Counted from the stretch's first letter, positions 1 to 7,166 are shown. The stretch: DNA of 21,237 nucleotides from an uncultured Collinsella sp. (GCA_900541185.1 UQIQ01000038.1:1-21237); one strand, 5' to 3'. A program made the numbers and translations. The notes: generated from the sequence alone by a model not told the origin.

Positions 1-176
1 AGCGCTCCCGCAAACTGCCTCTTGACAACTTATAGGAGCGTCGGTTTTAGTTTTCACGGTTTTCGGTATGGCCGAGGCTATCCGTGTTAACGTAGTAGAT
101 GGGCCACTTTTGTGGCAAGGGGGCCGATCTGCGGGCCAGGGTAGCTAAAAGAGCCCCGTCCCAAAAAGACTGTTGG
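1..176. other. Intergenic leader, no gene seen
   Basis: No convincing reading frame lies here. A TTGACA hexamer at 22-27 with TTTAGT 18 bp downstream (46-51) could be a weak plus-strand promoter for the GntR gene, but the -10 matches only four of six positions. The antisense frame across this stretch runs through the adjacent inverted repeat and has no coding character. Confidence 0.3.
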
Positions 177-245
177 AAGTTGCGGTGGAATAGTTCCTGT
201 TTTTGCTGCTGAAGGCCTTGAGCAGGAACTATTCCACCGCAACTT
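177..245. repeat. Perfect 23-bp inverted repeat (long hairpin)
   Basis: The arms at 177-199 and 223-245 are exact reverse complements over 23 bases, with a 23-base centre. The centre contains a second, shorter imperfect dyad (ctgct at 206-210 with agcag at 221-225), so the element folds as one long hairpin. There is no T-run on the plus-strand side. On the minus strand a short T-run follows a few bases past the left arm, so a minus-strand terminator role is possible. A frame open through this element would add 38 residues to the GntR gene, but it is not needed. Confidence 0.75.
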
Positions 246-316
246 ATGAGGGGGCGGGGGATGCGATAGTATTGCATGGTGGTATTCGATTAACCGAGGG
301 TTTATCCGAGGGCTTT

Positions 317-1009
317 ATGGAACAGCACCAGCATTATCAGAGCCTGCAAGACCAGGCGTACAACGCACTGCGCTCCAAGATCATCTACGCCGAGCTCAAG
401 CCCGGCACACGCCTTTCGGCGATTGGTCTGGAAAAAGAGACGGGAATCGGGCGCACGCCCATTCGCGAATCCTTTGTGCGTCTGCGTGAGCAGGAGCTGG
501 TGGAAACGCGTCCCAAAAGCGGCACCTACGTCTCTAAGATCAGCATGGAACGCGCCGAAAACGCCTGCTTTTTGCGCGAGAAGCTCGAGAGAAGCGTGCT
601 TATTAAATGCAGTTCGGCCGCCTCGCCCGAGCAAAAGCAGCGGCTTGAGCAGATTCTTACCGAGTCCGAGTCGCTCGACCATGGCGAAACGCGTCGTTTC
701 TTTGACCTGGATAACCTGTTCCATGAGACGTGTTTTGAGATTGCCGGTCGTCACATGTTGTGGGATTGGATGAAAAGCATCAACACGCATTTTGAGCGAT
801 ACAACTGGCTGCGTATGGTGTCGCAGGACCTGGATTGGGAGCCGATTCGTCGGCAGCATCGCCGGATTCTTGAGGCCATTAAGAGGGGCGATACCGATGC
901 GGCGAGTTATCTGGCAGAGACGCACTTGCACCTGATGCCCGAGGAGCAGGGCCCGGTTATCGCCTTGCATCCCGACTATTATGAGCTGCCTAAAGACTCG
1001 TCTATCTAG
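317..1009 (+). CDS. GntR-family transcriptional regulator, FCD (FadR-like) subfamily
   Basis: Cytoplasmic one-component repressor or activator of about 230 residues, the usual length for the FCD group. Residues 10-75 form the GntR winged helix: the segment around GIGRTPIRESFVRLREQELV is the classic recognition-helix region and SGTYVS is the wing. Residues 80-215 are the all-helical FCD ligand domain, and D132, H136, H181 and H203 fit its metal-binding set. The ligand, usually a carboxylic acid, cannot be read from the sequence. ATG 317 was chosen because the family homology begins just after it and a gaggg ribosome site precedes it at 308-312. The frame stays open to a TTG at 203, but that extension would be translated through the inverted repeat. 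A LacI-type regulator follows in the same direction, and no obvious target gene is adjacent. Confidence 0.9.
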   Translation: MEQHQHYQSLQDQAYNALRSKIIYAELKPGTRLSAIGLEKETGIGRTPIRESFVRLREQELVETRPKSGTYVSKISMERAENACFLREKLERSVLIKCSSAASPEQKQRLEQILTESESLDHGETRRFFDLDNLFHETCFEIAGRHMLWDWMKSINTHFERYNWLRMVSQDLDWEPIRRQHRRILEAIKRGDTDAASYLAETHLHLMPEEQGPVIALHPDYYELPKDSSI

Positions 1010-1033
1010 CCCATCATCGCATCTGCTCGAGAC

Positions 1034-1067
1034 GCAAAAACGACGCTGCTCACCTACAGCGTTTTGC
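1034..1067 (+). terminator. Weak hairpin after the GntR gene
   Basis: CGCTG and CAGCG (1057-1061) pair around an eight-base loop. The flanking gcaaaa and ttttgc can pair across a bulge, and a four-T run follows the right arm. A short T-rich and A-rich stretch lies just beyond at 1075-1087. The stem is short, so termination is only possible, not assured. Confidence 0.3.
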
Positions 1068-1134
1068 AACCGAGATTTTTAAAAAAATGCCTAAAATGGC
1101 TCAGACTGCCGACAATTGGGAAACGGGGTGCGCT

Positions 1135-2157
1135 ATGGCGCAGATGAGAATCAAGGACATTGCCGCCGAGGCGGGCGTGAGTCCGGCCACGGTTTCGCGC
1201 TATCTCAATAACCGCCCCGGGCAGATGACCGAGGAAACCCGTGCTCGCATCGCAGCGGTTATCGAGCGCACCGGCTATCGCCCGCGTGCCGCCGCGCGCA
1301 ATCTGCGCAGCTCGCGCACCAACCTCATCGGCGTGATCCTGGCCGACATCGCCAACCCGTTCTCGAGCGCCATGCTCGAAGGACTTTCCGCCAGCGCCGC
1401 CGCGCGCGGCTGCTCGCTCATGACGGCCATTAGCGGCAACGACCCCGCTAAGGAAGCGGAGTCGCTCACCAGACTTATCGATGCCGGCGTGGACGGCCTG
1501 GTCGTCAACACCTGCGGAGGCAATGACGAGGCGATCGCCGCGGCAGCGGGACGTCTGCCCGTCGTGCTGCTCGACCGCGACGTTGCCGACGGCGGTGTTG
1601 ACCTGGTGACATCTAACAACCGTGAGCTGGTCGCCGGCTTGGTAGACGCCTTGGCAGCTGCGGGCAGCGAGCGTCTGTGCCTGCTCACCGAGGCAAGCGA
1701 CGATAGCCCCGTGCGTCGAGAGCGCGCCGAGGCCTTTGCCGACGAGCTTTCGCGCCGCGGCCTTGCGGGCGAGGTCGTCACCCTGGCCGACGGTGGCGCC
1801 ACGGGCGTTGGCCGTTTGGACAAGACCATCCGCGACTACGCGGGCAAAAGGCTCGGCCTTATCGCCGTCAACGGCCTGGTTTTCCTGCGTCTGACCGAGG
1901 CGCTGGCGCAGCTTGGTCCCTCGCTGCCGGCGGGGCTCAAAATCGCGACGTTTGACGACTACCCCTGGAACCATGTGCTCTTTGGCGGCGTGACCACGGC
2001 CGCGCAAGACACCCTTACAATCGCCGAGCGCGTGGTCGAGCGCCTCTCCGAGCGCATCGACGTTGTTACCACTACAGTGGGCGAGGCCGCAAAGCTGGCA
2101 CCCAAACGCATCGAGATCCCCGGCCACATCGAACACCGCGCATCGACCTCGCGCTAG
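1135..2157 (+). CDS. LacI-family transcriptional regulator
   Basis: Sugar-type one-component repressor of 340 residues, typical for LacI/GalR. Residues 4-50 are the LacI helix-turn-helix (IKDIAAEAGVSPATVSRYLN), followed by the hinge segment with NLRSSRT. The remainder is a periplasmic-binding-protein-like effector domain starting at LIGVILADIANPF. ATG 1135 has a ggggtg ribosome-site candidate five bases upstream. ATG 1144, giving MRIKDIA, would match the commonest family N-terminus equally well, and an in-frame upstream ATG at 1087 has no good ribosome site. The ligand is unknown. No transporter or glycosidase gene is adjacent, so the target is probably elsewhere or just upstream of the window. 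Confidence 0.92.
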   Translation: MAQMRIKDIAAEAGVSPATVSRYLNNRPGQMTEETRARIAAVIERTGYRPRAAARNLRSSRTNLIGVILADIANPFSSAMLEGLSASAAARGCSLMTAISGNDPAKEAESLTRLIDAGVDGLVVNTCGGNDEAIAAAAGRLPVVLLDRDVADGGVDLVTSNNRELVAGLVDALAAAGSERLCLLTEASDDSPVRRERAEAFADELSRRGLAGEVVTLADGGATGVGRLDKTIRDYAGKRLGLIAVNGLVFLRLTEALAQLGPSLPAGLKIATFDDYPWNHVLFGGVTTAAQDTLTIAERVVERLSERIDVVTTTVGEAAKLAPKRIEIPGHIEHRASTSR

Positions 2158-2170
2158 GCTGTGTGATAAT
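2143..2170 (+). promoter_or_regulatory. Candidate promoter for the RelB-nucleotidyltransferase gene
   Basis: TCGACC at 2143-2148 (four of six matches to the -35) and GATAAT at 2165-2170 (five of six to the -10) are 16 bp apart. They overlap the end of the LacI gene. Just downstream, gacaatgtc (2176-2184) is a perfect small dyad in the predicted start region and could be an autoregulatory operator, as is common for RelB-like antitoxins. The ribosome site aggaggt follows at 2189-2195. Confidence 0.45.
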
Positions 2171-2199
2171 ATATAGACAATGTCATACAGGAGGTATCC

Positions 2200-2694
2200 A
2201 TGGCTGCGTCTGTGCTGAGTGTGCGAGTGGACTCGTCAATTAAAGACTCATTTGCCGAACTGTGCGAAGAGCTTGGCATGACTTCGTCTGTTGCGGTCAA
2301 TATGTTTATGAGGCAGATGCTGCGCGAGCGCTCTCTGCCGTTTGTTCCTTCACTTGGTAAAAGCTCTGCGAGCGAAAGCGCCGCGACGGGCATTTTGGAT
2401 ACTGCCCAGATTGAGTCCGCCGTCCGCGAGGCAGCCAGCTCGATTCCCGCCATCAAAACCGTGATTCTTTTTGGTTCGTATGCCCGGGGCGAGGCACATG
2501 TCGATAGCGATATTGACTTGCGTCTCGAAGTCGATCGCGAGCAGGGCTTTGGTCTTTTCGCACTGTCGGCATTTGGTGAGGCGGTGCGCAAAGAAACCGG
2601 GAGGCAGGTTGATCTCGTCTCTAGTGATCATCTTGATGACGATCTTGCCGCGGTAATCGAGCGCGAAGGAGTGATCCTTTATGATCGCGCGTAA
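2200..2694 (+). CDS. RelB/DinJ antitoxin domain fused to MNT-type nucleotidyltransferase
   Basis: A 164-residue two-domain protein. Residues 1-50 resemble the RelB/DinJ ribbon-helix-helix antitoxin: a VRVDSSIKDS beta-strand start, then ELGMTSSVAVNMFMRQML and a PF near residue 48. Residues 83-164 are a minimal DNA-polymerase-beta-like nucleotidyltransferase with a perfect GS-x10-DxD motif (G92, S93, D104, D106), the ARG of the MntA class, and a third acidic residue at D138 in QVDLV. In MntA-HepT pairs the nucleotidyltransferase inactivates a HEPN toxin by AMPylation, while RelB domains bind DNA and a RelE-type toxin. Neither toxin is adjacent here; glnA follows. ATG 2200 has a strong aggaggt ribosome site. 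The catalytic motif is intact, so the enzyme is probably active. Its substrate is unknown. Confidence 0.85.
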   Translation: MAASVLSVRVDSSIKDSFAELCEELGMTSSVAVNMFMRQMLRERSLPFVPSLGKSSASESAATGILDTAQIESAVREAASSIPAIKTVILFGSYARGEAHVDSDIDLRLEVDREQGFGLFALSAFGEAVRKETGRQVDLVSSDHLDDDLAAVIEREGVILYDRA

Positions 2695-2725
2695 GTCAGA
2701 CTGCCTGTTCGCGCACGTTTTTTGA
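2681..2725 (+). other. 14-codon open frame overlapping the end of the nucleotidyltransferase gene
   Basis: An ATG at 2681 overlaps the last 14 bases of the upstream gene in another frame and reads only 14 codons (MIARKSDC...) before TGA. An overlap of this kind is where the HEPN partner of an MntA-type gene would normally start. The frame is too short to be a toxin. It may be a chance frame or the remnant start of a deleted partner gene. I see no continuing HEPN-like similarity in any frame up to glnA. Confidence 0.2.
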
Positions 2726-2739
2726 GCGCTTGATACGCT

Positions 2740-2755
2740 TTAACCCTGCGGAAAC
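2740..2755 (+). promoter_or_regulatory. Candidate GlnR box upstream of glnA
   Basis: The stretch ttaac, six bases, gaaac matches the actinobacterial GlnR consensus gTnAc-n6-GaAAc at all but the first position. A TATAGA hexamer at 2780-2785 could be the -10, placing the box roughly 37-52 bp upstream of the predicted start, where GlnR activators usually sit. The second half of a tandem box is not convincing (a GAAAC at 2792-2796 lacks a good partner). The match is by eye. Confidence 0.4.
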
Positions 2756-2820
2756 ATTTTTCTGCGATAGTATCTGCGATATAGACCAGTCGAAACCCGC
2801 CCGAAAGAAAGGGGAGCGAC

Positions 2821-4158
2821 ATGAACCAGCAGAACATCGATTACGTACTCCGCTCCGTAGAGCAGCGTGACATCCGCTTTGTGCGTCTGTGGTTTGTCGA
2901 CATTCTCGGCCGCCTCAAGAACTTTGCCATTAGCCCCGAGGACCTCGAGGTCGCTTTTGAGGAGGGTATTGGCTTTGACGGCTCCGCCATCGAGGGCTTT
3001 GCCACGCCCGAGGAAGCCGACATGCTCGCATTCCCCGATGCTTCGACCTTCCAGATTCTGCCGTGGCGCCCGAGCCACAACGGCGTCGCCCGCGTGTTCT
3101 GCGATGTGTGTACTCCCGATCGCAAGCCGTTTGCCGGCGACCCACGCGATGCCCTGCGCCGCATGTTCCGCAAGGCCGAGAAAGCTGGCTATCTGCTCAA
3201 CGTGGGCGCCGAGCTGGAGTATTACTACTTCCCCGACGAGCACACCCCCGAGCCGCTCGACAACGTGGGCTACTTCGATCTTTCGGTGAGCGATGCCGCC
3301 CGCGACCTGCGCCGCAACACGGTCCTCACACTCGAGAAGATGTCCGTGCCCGTGGAGTACACCTTCCACGCCGCCGGCCGCTCGCAGCACGGCATGAGCC
3401 TGCGCCACGCCGAGGCCCTGAGCATGTCCGACGCCATCACCACGGCCAAACTCATCATTAAGCAGCAGGCTTACGAGAGCGGGTGCCACGCCTCCTTTAT
3501 GCCCAAGCCGTTGGCGGGCGAGGACGGCAGCGCTATGTTCCTGTGCCAGTCGCTATTCGACCACGACGGCAACAACGTCTTTTGGGGCGAGGACGACGAG
3601 AAGTACCACCTCTCCGATATCGCCAAGCACTACATGGCCGGCATCTTGGCGCACGCGCGCGAGATCAGCGCCATCACTAACCCCACGGTCAACTCGTACA
3701 AGCGCATCACCACGGGCGGCGACTCCGTGCCGCAGTACGCCACGTGGGGCCTGCGCAACCGCGCGAGTATGGTCCGCATTCCGGTCTACAAGCCCGGCAA
3801 GCAGCTGTCCACGCGCATCGAGCTTCGCAGCCCCGACCCCATGGCCAACCCGTACCTGGTCAACGCCGTCACGCTGGCGGCTGGTCTGGACGGCATCGAG
3901 CGCAAGCTGGAGCTCCCGCCCGAGGCAACGGCTGAGACGCTCAAGCTTACCGACCGTCAGATGGTCGAGGCCGGCTACACGCCGCTGCCTCGCTCGCTCA
4001 AAGAGGCGCTTGACGTGTTTGAGGACTCGCAGTTTATGAAGGATGCCCTCGGCGAGCACATCCACAGCTTCTTCCTCAAAAAGAAGCGCGACGAGTGGCA
4101 TAAGTTTGAGTCTACGATCACCGAGTGGGAGATCAAGCATTACCTGGCGAACTCCTAA
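2821..4158 (+). CDS. glnA: Glutamine synthetase type I-like protein with missing metal ligands
   Basis: Full-length GSI-alpha fold (445 residues), nearest in memory to actinobacterial GlnA2. Family landmarks: GFDGSAIEGF (51-60), GAELEYYYF (129-137), FMPKP (226-230), ITNPTVNSYKR (285-295), RNRASMVRIP (312-321) and RIELRSPDPMANPYL (332-346). The usual reaction is ATP-dependent amidation of glutamate. However, several normally invariant catalytic positions are changed. The two n1-metal glutamates of the HHEVA...QHEI motif are A184 and G191. The n2-metal histidine of GSGMH is F240, within GSAMF. The flap glutamate of GYEAP is replaced in GGDSVP. E131, E133 and E334 remain. The Tyr adenylylation motif of the enterobacterial enzyme is absent. 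ATG 2821 has aaagaaagggg upstream. It may be a pseudoenzyme or have altered chemistry; the glnR-like gene follows closely and is probably co-transcribed. Confidence 0.85.
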   Translation: MNQQNIDYVLRSVEQRDIRFVRLWFVDILGRLKNFAISPEDLEVAFEEGIGFDGSAIEGFATPEEADMLAFPDASTFQILPWRPSHNGVARVFCDVCTPDRKPFAGDPRDALRRMFRKAEKAGYLLNVGAELEYYYFPDEHTPEPLDNVGYFDLSVSDAARDLRRNTVLTLEKMSVPVEYTFHAAGRSQHGMSLRHAEALSMSDAITTAKLIIKQQAYESGCHASFMPKPLAGEDGSAMFLCQSLFDHDGNNVFWGEDDEKYHLSDIAKHYMAGILAHAREISAITNPTVNSYKRITTGGDSVPQYATWGLRNRASMVRIPVYKPGKQLSTRIELRSPDPMANPYLVNAVTLAAGLDGIERKLELPPEATAETLKLTDRQMVEAGYTPLPRSLKEALDVFEDSQFMKDALGEHIHSFFLKKKRDEWHKFESTITEWEIKHYLANS

Positions 4159-4208
4159 TCGCGCTGGCTTATTCCAGTGCGATTGAGCTCATTTCTTTGG
4201 AGGTCGAT

Positions 4209-4871
4209 ATGTCCGAAAAGAGTGCCCTGTTCATGGCGCGCACGACGCGCTTCCACGAGTTTGCCCGCAGCTTGACGACTACCCTGGGTGTCGAGGTGAG
4301 CCTGGCTACCCCCGATTCGCCGACTGCGGCGCACGACTTTGACCTGCTGATCCTCGATTCCGATGGCATCCGCAGCGACCGCATCGATCAGATTGCCAAG
4401 TGGCTTGACGATCGTGGCGGCGTCCCCATGTTGGTGATCGTCGACGATGAGGCGCTCGGCACCCTGCGCCTGCCCAATCACGCGCATGCCGACTTTGTGT
4501 GCCCCACGGCGACGCCCAACGAGCTCAAGGCTCGCGCGCAGCGCTTGATGGGCGAGGAGGAGACCGTTACCGCCGACGATGTGCTCAATATCGATAACCT
4601 CGAGATCAACCTGGCAACCTACCAGGTAACGCTCGATAACGAGCCCATCGACCTGACGTTGATGGAGTACTCGCTGCTGAGCTTTTTGGCGACGCACCCC
4701 AACCGCGCCTACAGCCGCGAGGTGCTGCTGCACCGCGTGTGGGGCTTTGAGTACTGCGGCGGTACGCGTACCGTCGACGTGCACATCCGACGCATCCGCT
4801 CCAAGGTGGGCCCGCAGATCGCGGCACACATCACCACCGTCCGCGGCGTGGGCTATCTGTTTAAGGACTAG
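4209..4871 (+). CDS. glnR: GlnR-like orphan response regulator (OmpR-type winged helix)
   Basis: A 220-residue regulator. Residues 1-125 have a degenerate receiver: an aspartate occupies position 50 (LLILD), but the acidic pair expected after the first strand is missing (SALFMART), and no histidine kinase is nearby. Residues 130-220 are an OmpR/PhoB winged helix. The stretch VWGFEYCGGTRTVDVHIRR is very close to that of actinobacterial GlnR, the nitrogen regulator that works without phosphorylation. It probably binds gTnAc/GaAAc boxes and controls ammonium assimilation genes, including the adjacent glnA. ATG 4209 has the ribosome site ggaggt four bases upstream; the open frame before it overlaps glnA and is ignored. 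A strong terminator follows, ending the two-gene unit. The alternative is a generic OmpR regulator, but the glnA neighbour favours GlnR. Confidence 0.82.
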   Translation: MSEKSALFMARTTRFHEFARSLTTTLGVEVSLATPDSPTAAHDFDLLILDSDGIRSDRIDQIAKWLDDRGGVPMLVIVDDEALGTLRLPNHAHADFVCPTATPNELKARAQRLMGEEETVTADDVLNIDNLEINLATYQVTLDNEPIDLTLMEYSLLSFLATHPNRAYSREVLLHRVWGFEYCGGTRTVDVHIRRIRSKVGPQIAAHITTVRGVGYLFKD

Positions 4872-4892
4872 CAAGTAAATAGAGGAATGTGA

Positions 4893-4922
4893 GGGTACCG
4901 GAGATTTCTCCAGTACCCTTTT
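4893..4922 (+). terminator. Rho-independent terminator of glnA-glnR
   Basis: GGGTAC and GGAG pair with CTCC and GTACCC across one C-A mismatch, with an attt loop. Four Ts follow immediately at 4919-4922. It lies 21 bases after the glnR stop and separates the nitrogen unit from the AT-richer cassette downstream. Confidence 0.85.
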
Positions 4923-5051
4923 CTCGTTTAGGGCGAAAAGAAGACCTTTCACCGATTTAAAGTGGGTCAGTAAAAACAATATCAAACGTATAACTATCTC
5001 ACGAATATCATTTAGTTACCGCATCTCCCTACTGCACGGATGGAGGAAGAA

Positions 5052-6179
5052 ATGCGTTATTCGAGAAAGGTGATTGTCGGATTCATAGTATTGCTTGCCG
5101 CCCTGATGTCTCCAAGGTTGGTTTTTGGAGACGACGACTTGGTTCGTGTCACACCGCAAATAGCTGTGGAGCAAGCGCAAGCTTTCTTTGATGACGTATC
5201 GGATGAGCCGGTGACCGCTTGTGACCCAGTAAAAATGGTGAATTCCGATGGGGAATCAATCGGGTATATCGTTCGCGCGAAGCGGGATGACGTTAACTAT
5301 GGCTACGTCGTATTTGATTCAGAGCGATCTTGGTGGATCAGCGAATACTGCTTGGCTCCGAACGCCCCTATGCCCATTGAGAATACAAGCGATGAAATAG
5401 CTCTTCTCGCATCTCAAGATGACATCGTTGCTTTGAAATTTGACGAGCTGTCTTTTGGTATTGCAGATCTGGATAATAACGTTGTTTTAGATGAGAAGGG
5501 ATGCCGGTCAACAGCGGTGTTTTCTGTGGGAAATAGCCGCAGCGGATCTCCAGGCAGGTTCGAGGATGTTTTCGTATCGCCCAAAGACCTGTATAAGCAA
5601 GGATATGTCATTGACGCAAGTAAAACAATTTCAGGGATGATAACGCCTACACAATCAGAGGTTATTAAAGAAACGGGGACCTATGCTTGCGATGTGTCTG
5701 CAATGTTTGCGGTAAGCAGCCATTATGTAACGCTAAACCGGCTCAAATTGCCAGACTTATATCATGAGCTTTGGCAGTTATCGGGAACATCCGGCGATCC
5801 AAATAAGTCATTCGATCAAGCTACGGGCCTTTACTTTACCCAAGGAAGGACTCCATCTCCAAATGCTGCCCCGGCTATTAAGGAGTTCTGTGCTAGGCGC
5901 GGGAAAAGGCTTGAGACATCATTTGCTTGGTATCCATCTTGGGATTCTTTCAGGGCAACTGCAGATTCTGGAAATCTCAGTATTTTTTCTGGGACTCTCA
6001 GGTCAAGCCATGACGCTCATGCGATGGCTGTTGCGGGATATGTGGCTATGCATAATACATATTCAAATGATAAGAAATATATGCTTGTTGTCTGGGACGG
6101 TTGGTTCAATCAGCTGCGTTTTCTTCCATATGACACAACGATTTATATATCGCATGAAGGGACGTATTGTGGAGAGTGA
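5052..6179 (+). CDS. Secreted papain-like cysteine protease homologue (C39-like/streptopain-like)
   Basis: A 375-residue exported protein. Residues 1-27 are a Sec signal peptide (RYSRK, then a hydrophobic VIVGFIVLLAAL core, cleavage near VFG). Residues 30-105 resemble a streptopain-type inhibitory prodomain: AVEQAQAFF, then GYIV, then GYVVFDSE and WWISEY. The later part fits a papain-fold catalytic domain: C213 in YACDVSAM, H323 in HDAHAMAVAGY, and D349 in VVWDGW as the likely third residue. The substrate is unknown; extracellular processing of peptides or of the neighbours' products is plausible. The inner ATG 5052 was chosen over 5040 because the ggagga ribosome site lies between them. Codon use is AT-richer than in glnA, suggesting transfer. 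A weak TATAAC at 4989-4994 may be the -10. The next gene overlaps its end. Confidence 0.72.
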   Translation: MRYSRKVIVGFIVLLAALMSPRLVFGDDDLVRVTPQIAVEQAQAFFDDVSDEPVTACDPVKMVNSDGESIGYIVRAKRDDVNYGYVVFDSERSWWISEYCLAPNAPMPIENTSDEIALLASQDDIVALKFDELSFGIADLDNNVVLDEKGCRSTAVFSVGNSRSGSPGRFEDVFVSPKDLYKQGYVIDASKTISGMITPTQSEVIKETGTYACDVSAMFAVSSHYVTLNRLKLPDLYHELWQLSGTSGDPNKSFDQATGLYFTQGRTPSPNAAPAIKEFCARRGKRLETSFAWYPSWDSFRATADSGNLSIFSGTLRSSHDAHAMAVAGYVAMHNTYSNDKKYMLVVWDGWFNQLRFLPYDTTIYISHEGTYCGE

Positions 6180-6522
6180 CGGCGAAGATGATAGAAAGCG
6201 CATACGTAAAACGCTGGGGCTTCTTTGCGCATTTCTTGGGATATTGGTTGTCGCGGCCTATCAACCGAGCCCCTCGGTCGTCGGTGGAAAAGATGACGAA
6301 CATATTTCAGTTGAAGTACAGACGCTGTCGGATATTCATAACGGACAATTTGAGGCTCTCGTGTCAAGCGGAGGGCGGAAAGAGATTGATATCCGTAGTT
6401 ACTTTAATACCGGAACTGCTTCAGGGCTGAAGGCGGGAGAGAAATGGATTCTATTCTTCGCAAGTGATGCCAATTTAGAAGAGGAAACTTTGCATCCCTA
6501 CTATATGGAAAAAGTTAACTAA
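6169..6522 (+). CDS. Small membrane-anchored protein of unknown function
   Basis: Not recognised. The 117-residue product begins with a charged stretch (ESDGEDDRKRIRK), then one transmembrane segment (TLGLLCAFLGILVVAAY, about residues 14-30), then an extracytoplasmic domain of about 85 residues that looks beta-rich. A GTG start at 6169 was chosen because an aaggga ribosome site precedes it by five bases. An in-frame ATG at 6154 lacks one. The gene overlaps the protease gene by 11 bases, which implies translational coupling, and the next gene starts 20 bases after its stop. Base composition matches the two flanking cassette genes rather than the GC-rich surroundings. A structural or partner role for the protease is inference only. 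Confidence 0.65.
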   Translation: MESDGEDDRKRIRKTLGLLCAFLGILVVAAYQPSPSVVGGKDDEHISVEVQTLSDIHNGQFEALVSSGGRKEIDIRSYFNTGTASGLKAGEKWILFFASDANLEEETLHPYYMEKVN

Positions 6523-6542
6523 ATCGGTGAGGAGCGAGAGGA

Positions 6543-7166
6543 ATGATCAACAGAAGACAGCTATTCGTCTTGGCATCAGGAGCTGTTATGTTTGCTGGGG
6601 CGAGAGGGGCCAACGCTGCGCAGCTTACGAATGTGCAAAAACGATTGACGCTTGTGACCGACATGATAGTTCGGAATGAGGCTGGGGTTATTGTGTCCTC
6701 GGCGCGAAGCAAAGATGTCTTGGGTGCCGGAAATAGAAAAATGGCTGTTGGCAGCATAAACAGGAATAATGACGGTGCAGCGTCCCTGACAAGAGCGGCA
6801 ACTAAGAATTTGGTGACGGTTCATAGGGAGTCAGATGATTCACTGCCGGTGTTGGCAAAGATTGAGATTGTTGTTGAATATTCTGAAGATGGGCAAAGCA
6901 TTGCAATTCGGTCAGGAAAATATTCGATAATTCAAACCGATCCGCTTGTGATGTATGCAAACGCTTGGTATGCGCTCATGCAGAAAGATAAATATGTGAT
7001 GAACTACTTCACAGAAAGCGAAGCATCATATGAAACGGGGTGGGGGCCAACGCCATACGATGCGGAGAAGGATAAGTGGACGTGCGGATCGGGTATGGGC
7101 GCGACGATTACAGACTTTATTAACGATTCAACATATAGTTTTGCTATCGACTGCTATATCGAATAG
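6543..7166 (+). CDS. Secreted protein with twin-arginine-like signal peptide, function unknown
   Basis: Not recognised beyond its export signal. The 207-residue product starts MINRRQLFVLASGAVMFAGA, a twin-arginine followed by a modest hydrophobic core, and has an AxA-type cleavage site near residue 26 (ANA). The mature part looks beta-rich (KIEIVVEYSEDGQSIAIRSG), with two cysteines near the C-terminus (CGSGMG and IDCYIE) that could form a disulphide. The ribosome site gaggag lies just before ATG 6543. It is the third gene of the AT-richer cassette and directly follows the membrane-anchored protein. It could be the protease's substrate or an exported effector; the sequence does not decide. Confidence 0.7.
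   Translation: MINRRQLFVLASGAVMFAGARGANAAQLTNVQKRLTLVTDMIVRNEAGVIVSSARSKDVLGAGNRKMAVGSINRNNDGAASLTRAATKNLVTVHRESDDSLPVLAKIEIVVEYSEDGQSIAIRSGKYSIIQTDPLVMYANAWYALMQKDKYVMNYFTESEASYETGWGPTPYDAEKDKWTCGSGMGATITDFINDSTYSFAIDCYIE

Noticed and set aside
203..316. TTG-initiated extension of the GntR regulator
   Set aside because: It is read through the 23-bp inverted repeat and adds nothing matching the family; ATG 317 fits the normal length.
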